A stretch of DNA of 64,000 bases, from the NCBI GenBank assembly GCA_944391115.1, contig CALXSJ010000002.1, positions 186,001-250,000 of the forward strand. Reading direction: 5' to 3'. The position numbers were made by a program, and so were the translations under genes. Below the pieces are notes generated by a model that made no database searches, was not told the origin of the DNA, and worked only from the letters and a program-made list of their open reading frames with translations. Shown here piece by piece: positions 62,101 through 64,000 of the stretch (its first letter is position 1; every line of letters begins with the position of its first letter). Source of the stretch: an uncultured Victivallales bacterium (GTDB lineage: Bacteria; Verrucomicrobiota; Lentisphaeria; Victivallales; UBA1829).

Positions 62101-62265
62101 GCGACCGGTGCGGGCGCAGGCAGCCGCCGGGCGATCGGCGTGACGACCTTCTGCGGCATGGTGCTGGCCACGCTGGTGGGCATCGTGTTCATTCCCGCGC
62201 TCTATTCCATCTGCCAGACTCTGCGCGAAAAGGGGCATGGACTGTTCCGGAAGCATGGCGCCTGA
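59152..62265 (+). CDS. RND multidrug efflux transporter (HAE1/AcrB family), cassette 2
   Basis: A 1037-aa pump starting MISEIFIERPKLAMVISIVI. The proton-relay Asp pair is in GSLVDDAIIVVEN and the lysine in GLASKNAILMVEFSK. The length is almost the same as that of the pump at 22036, so the two cassettes are paralogous. The start overlaps the adaptor stop by ATGA. A dedicated outer-membrane channel is missing here too, so both pumps may share one encoded elsewhere. The opposite strand is open for long stretches but reads as His/Arg/Asp-rich shadow. Confidence 0.95.
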   Translation: MISEIFIERPKLAMVISIVIMIGGILCITKVPVAEYPEITPPQINVSATYPGASAQVIADTVAAPIETEVNGVENMIYFSSRSDNSGNYSLDLTFEPGTDQDIAMVNVQNAVNRAEPVLPEEVVSLGLNVRKRSGDILGVFVFTADEGTMSRLDLSNYVARNIREPVARVPGVAQAYIFGELKYSMRIWLDPLKMSAMNISVDEVAAAITSQNLQAAAGAVGTEFSHDKMQFKVNVVGRLSNVDEFRNIVVRSGDMARQVRIGDIARVELGSDSYSGSSYYNGKECIGMAVYRNNDANALNVINAVKKELENLSRYFPPGVSYLMSYDPTSFIRAAMAEIIETLLITFVLVVLITYLFLQDWRATLIPTLAIPVALVGTFVFMVALGMSMNILTMFALILVIGSLVDDAIIVVENTMRLIEEENLSPKEASIKSMRQITGAIIATTLVTVAIYAPIGFYGGMVGTIYMQFSITICISLILSAVVALSLSPALCSLILRPHQEPAKVFKPFNVCLDFSKNIFLSCAGFLVRRVLLTVVLFGAVLALNYIIFDRTPSAFLPQEDKGAILAEIELPPGSSLIRTNKALLEAAGKFGKLRGVSDVFCVSGFSFMSGNGENVGILILTLDDWSKRKTPDLAIESILAKAQQIGLSLPDARIDAFIPPAIMGLGVTGGVTFVLEDVQGRSAQELANVLNPFIFELNSLPDVQYAFSKFDVNTPQIELTLDRKKAEALGVPVKRVFAALQYNLASTPVNDFNIGGFTYKVKMQSDLKERRDIRSIEQLLVQSDSGGMVPLSSVATVKYISGPRQISRFTQYLNASVAVMGKPFVSSGSLMKQIQALADEKLPEGYRIAWTDMSYQEAHNQGKIGMLLALAFIFGYLFLVGQYESWTIPVPVVLSVAVATLGGFIGLYIWNLPLSIYAQLGLVMLIGLASKNAILMVEFSKQEREAGVPVRDAAIRGGRARYRAVLMTAYSFVIGVFPMVIATGAGAGSRRAIGVTTFCGMVLATLVGIVFIPALYSICQTLREKGHGLFRKHGA

Positions 62266-62280
62266 GTGTTTTGACGCACT

Positions 62281-63141
62281 TCAGAATTCCGGACATGTCC
62301 GGTAGGGCTCCGGTTTTTTCTCCTCCGGCGCGGGCGGTCTCGCCTGTGCCGGGAACTGGTTCCGGTAGCTGCGGGGCGCGGCGCCGGTTTTCCGTTTGAA
62401 ATAATTCGAGAAATAATACTGGTCGGAAAACGAGAGGCGCGCGGCGATCTCCTTGATGGAGAGTCTGGAGTACAGCAGCAGGCGTTTCGCGGTTTCGATC
62501 TTCTTGTTCATCAGGTATTCATAGGGTGTGGTCTGGAACGCATGGCGGAAGGAGCGGATCAGATGCGCCTCGGAAAACCCCTTTTTTCCGGCGTAGTGTT
62601 CCAGATTGAAGCCGTTTTCCAGAGATTCGTCCAGCGCGTTTTTCAGTTCTTCGACTTCCGGGGGGAGTTCCGTTGTCATGCCGTGCACGATGCGCGCGGC
62701 CTCCTCGACGAACTGGTGGAAGATCAGAGCCGCCTGCCGGTTGGCGTCCGGGGAATTGTGATTGACCGCAAGCATGGATTCGAAATGCTTTTTCAGTCCC
62801 GGACAGTTCGGGATGTAATAGACCTCCTCGAGAGAGTATGCGCGGAGCAGATAGTGCATCATGTCGCCGCTGATGACGAAGAAGAGTTTCTGCCACGGAT
62901 TGCCGCGGTCCGGCCAGTAGGTGTGCGTGCTGTACTGGGACAGCACATAGACGCTGTCTTTTTCCGGATGGTAGGAGTGTCCGTTGATTTCCAGACCGCC
63001 CGCTCCGGAACTGACGTATTCGACGGTGCACTGCTGATAATTCGTGCGCGTGATGCTTCCCGTCCGGCTGTTTGCCGCGGCTGTCGTCGCCGCGAAAAAC
63101 TGGAAGGGAAAGGCTGTCTCCTGGGACGGATTTCGAGTCAT
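62281..63141 (-). CDS. AraC family transcriptional regulator
   Basis: A 286-aa regulator. The N-terminal sensing part has VEYVSSGAGGLEINGHSYHP and LSQYSTHTYWPDRG. The DNA-binding part reads FNLEHYAGKKGFSEAHLIRS and LSIKEIAARLSFSDQYYFSN, ending YFKRKTGAAPRSYR. It is divergent from a Gfo/Idh/MocA gene, its probable target. An in-frame TTG at 63150 is a less likely start. Confidence 0.9.
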   Translation of the reverse strand: MTRNPSQETAFPFQFFAATTAAANSRTGSITRTNYQQCTVEYVSSGAGGLEINGHSYHPEKDSVYVLSQYSTHTYWPDRGNPWQKLFFVISGDMMHYLLRAYSLEEVYYIPNCPGLKKHFESMLAVNHNSPDANRQAALIFHQFVEEAARIVHGMTTELPPEVEELKNALDESLENGFNLEHYAGKKGFSEAHLIRSFRHAFQTTPYEYLMNKKIETAKRLLLYSRLSIKEIAARLSFSDQYYFSNYFKRKTGAAPRSYRNQFPAQARPPAPEEKKPEPYRTCPEF

Positions 63142-63263
63142 TTCAGTCAAGATTGCTCATCCTTTGTCGTATTTTATTCATGGATTTTACCGGGATGAAT
63201 CCGTCTTTTTATTTGATGTTTCCCATAAAGATACTACATTATATCACGGATGAGGGAAAAAAG

Positions 63264-63283
63264 CAACCAACCAACCAACCAAC
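63264..63283 (+). repeat. tetranucleotide repeat (CAAC)5
   Basis: Five exact copies of CAAC lie in the leader of the next gene, 22 bases before its start codon and just upstream of its ribosome site. Confidence 0.9.
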
Positions 63284-63305
63284 TTATTTCAGAGGAGTTT
63301 TTGGA

Positions 63306-64000
63306 ATGGAAACATTGAAAGTGGGACTCATCGCGACAGGCGGGCGCGGGCACAACGGATGGCAGGCGCATCAGCCGGAAAAAGGCGTCACGATCGTTGC
63401 GGGGGCCGACATCGCGCCGGCGGCGCGCGAGGAGTTCAAGGAGAAGTTCCCTGAAGCCAAGGTGTTCGAAGATTACCGGGAACTTCTGAAAATGGATGAA
63501 ATCGGCGCTGTTTTCATTTCCACTCCCGATTACCTGCATGAGGAGATGGCGATTGACGCCCTCAAGGCCGGCAAGGCGATTTATCTGGAAAAACCCATGG
63601 CGATCACGATCGAAGGCTGCGACCGCATTCTCAGAACCGCCATGGAAACCGGATCCAAGCTTTTCATCGGCCACAACATGCGTCATTTTCCCGTCGTTCT
63701 CAAAATGCGGGAGATCATTCAGTCCGGCATCATCGGCGACATTCAGGTCGGCTGGACCCGCCATTTCATCGGTTACGGCGGCGACGCCTATTTCCGCGAC
63801 TGGCATTCCGAACAGCGTTATTCCAACGGGCTCCTGCTCCAGAAAGGCGCGCATGACATCGATGTCATGCACTGGCTGATGGGCACCTATACGAAATCCG
63901 TGGTCGGCATGGGCATGCTTTCCGTATACGACAAGTGCGGCAGACGCTCTCCCGAGACACCCGGGTGCGCGAAATGGGACGCCGCGCAGTATCCTCCGCT
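63306..64000 (+). CDS. Gfo/Idh/MocA family oxidoreductase (3' end outside window)
   Basis: The first 231 codons are present. Rossmann motif KVGLIATGGRGHNGWQAHQP is close to the GxGxxG pattern, then ISTPDYLHEE, IYLEKPMAITI and QKGAHDIDVMHWLMG with the family His-Asp pair. AGAGGAG at 63290-63296 precedes the ATG at 63306. Regulation is probably by the divergent AraC protein; TTGATG/TACATT with a 16-base spacer at 63212-63239 is a weak candidate promoter. Confidence 0.92.
   Translation, partial: METLKVGLIATGGRGHNGWQAHQPEKGVTIVAGADIAPAAREEFKEKFPEAKVFEDYRELLKMDEIGAVFISTPDYLHEEMAIDALKAGKAIYLEKPMAITIEGCDRILRTAMETGSKLFIGHNMRHFPVVLKMREIIQSGIIGDIQVGWTRHFIGYGGDAYFRDWHSEQRYSNGLLLQKGAHDIDVMHWLMGTYTKSVVGMGMLSVYDKCGRRSPETPGCAKWDAAQYPP

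Noticed and set aside
59122-62256. Two long minus-strand frames (509 and 512 codons) opposite the second RND pump
   Set aside because: They are Asp/His/Arg-rich shadows of the pump; the plus strand has all RND motifs.
63264-63283. CAAC tract as a CRISPR-like array
   Set aside because: The unit is only 4 bases with no spacers; no CRISPR repeat or cas gene is present anywhere in the window.

Overview
The window (about 57-60 % G+C by eye) looks like the chromosome of a Gram-negative member of the PVC group, most likely Lentisphaerota/Verrucomicrobiota and Victivallis-like. This is inferred from gene content: five Gfo/Idh/MocA oxidoreductases, three AraC regulators, a Tad-type prepilin system, LolCD, two RND cassettes, DAP lysine genes and a reduced mraZ cluster. 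No rRNA, insertion sequence, phage or CRISPR array was seen. Two tRNAs are present.

Layout. 1-2430: two divergent Gfo/Idh/MocA genes around a hairpin-rich spacer. 2588-20207: one large Tad/Flp-like secretion or pilus locus built as two convergent operons. The plus operon encodes two tandem pilins, a prepilin peptidase, TadE/TadG-like pseudopilins, a short CpaF-type ATPase and a Ser/Thr kinase. The minus operon encodes CpaB, a secretin, an FHA-CpaF ATPase, TadB, TadC, two FHA membrane proteins, a 69-aa pilin-like protein and a membrane protein with a zincin motif. 20366-25977: MarR-adaptor-RND cassette 1 and a CPBP protease. 26054-28527 (minus): a GT-C-like membrane protein and MTA phosphorylase. 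28742-30926: a secreted helical protein and an AraC regulator. 30967-34147: tRNA-Gly, ferredoxin, SGNH hydrolase, dapA, dapF, tRNA-Arg. 34525-37867: two Gfo/Idh/MocA genes divergent from an AraC gene across a palindromic operator. 37910-39902: lolD-lolC. 40047-42293: U32 protein. 42310-44805: phoR-phoB. 45087-47777: mraZ, a small FtsL-like protein, a class B PBP-like protein without a transpeptidase domain, and a SEDS glycosyltransferase. 47833-51241: DUF1848, CapA-like and CDF proteins. 51459-55823: IclR regulator, GH20-like hydrolase and MurQ/GKRP-like sugar-phosphate protein. 55943-57220: Cys/Met PLP enzyme. 57523-62265: MarR-adaptor-RND cassette 2. 62281-64000: AraC regulator divergent from a Gfo/Idh/MocA gene.

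The two most interesting systems are the Tad-like machine and the cell-wall cluster. The Tad-like machine combines two different ATPases, a kinase with at least three FHA proteins that could read its phosphorylation, pilins whose normally invariant glycine before the cleavage site is His or Arg, and a membrane HExxH protein. In the cell-wall cluster, the SEDS polymerase is paired with a PBP reduced to its pedestal part, controlled from a promoter carrying four phased MraZ-like boxes. Function assignments come from motifs recognised by reading; no database search was possible.
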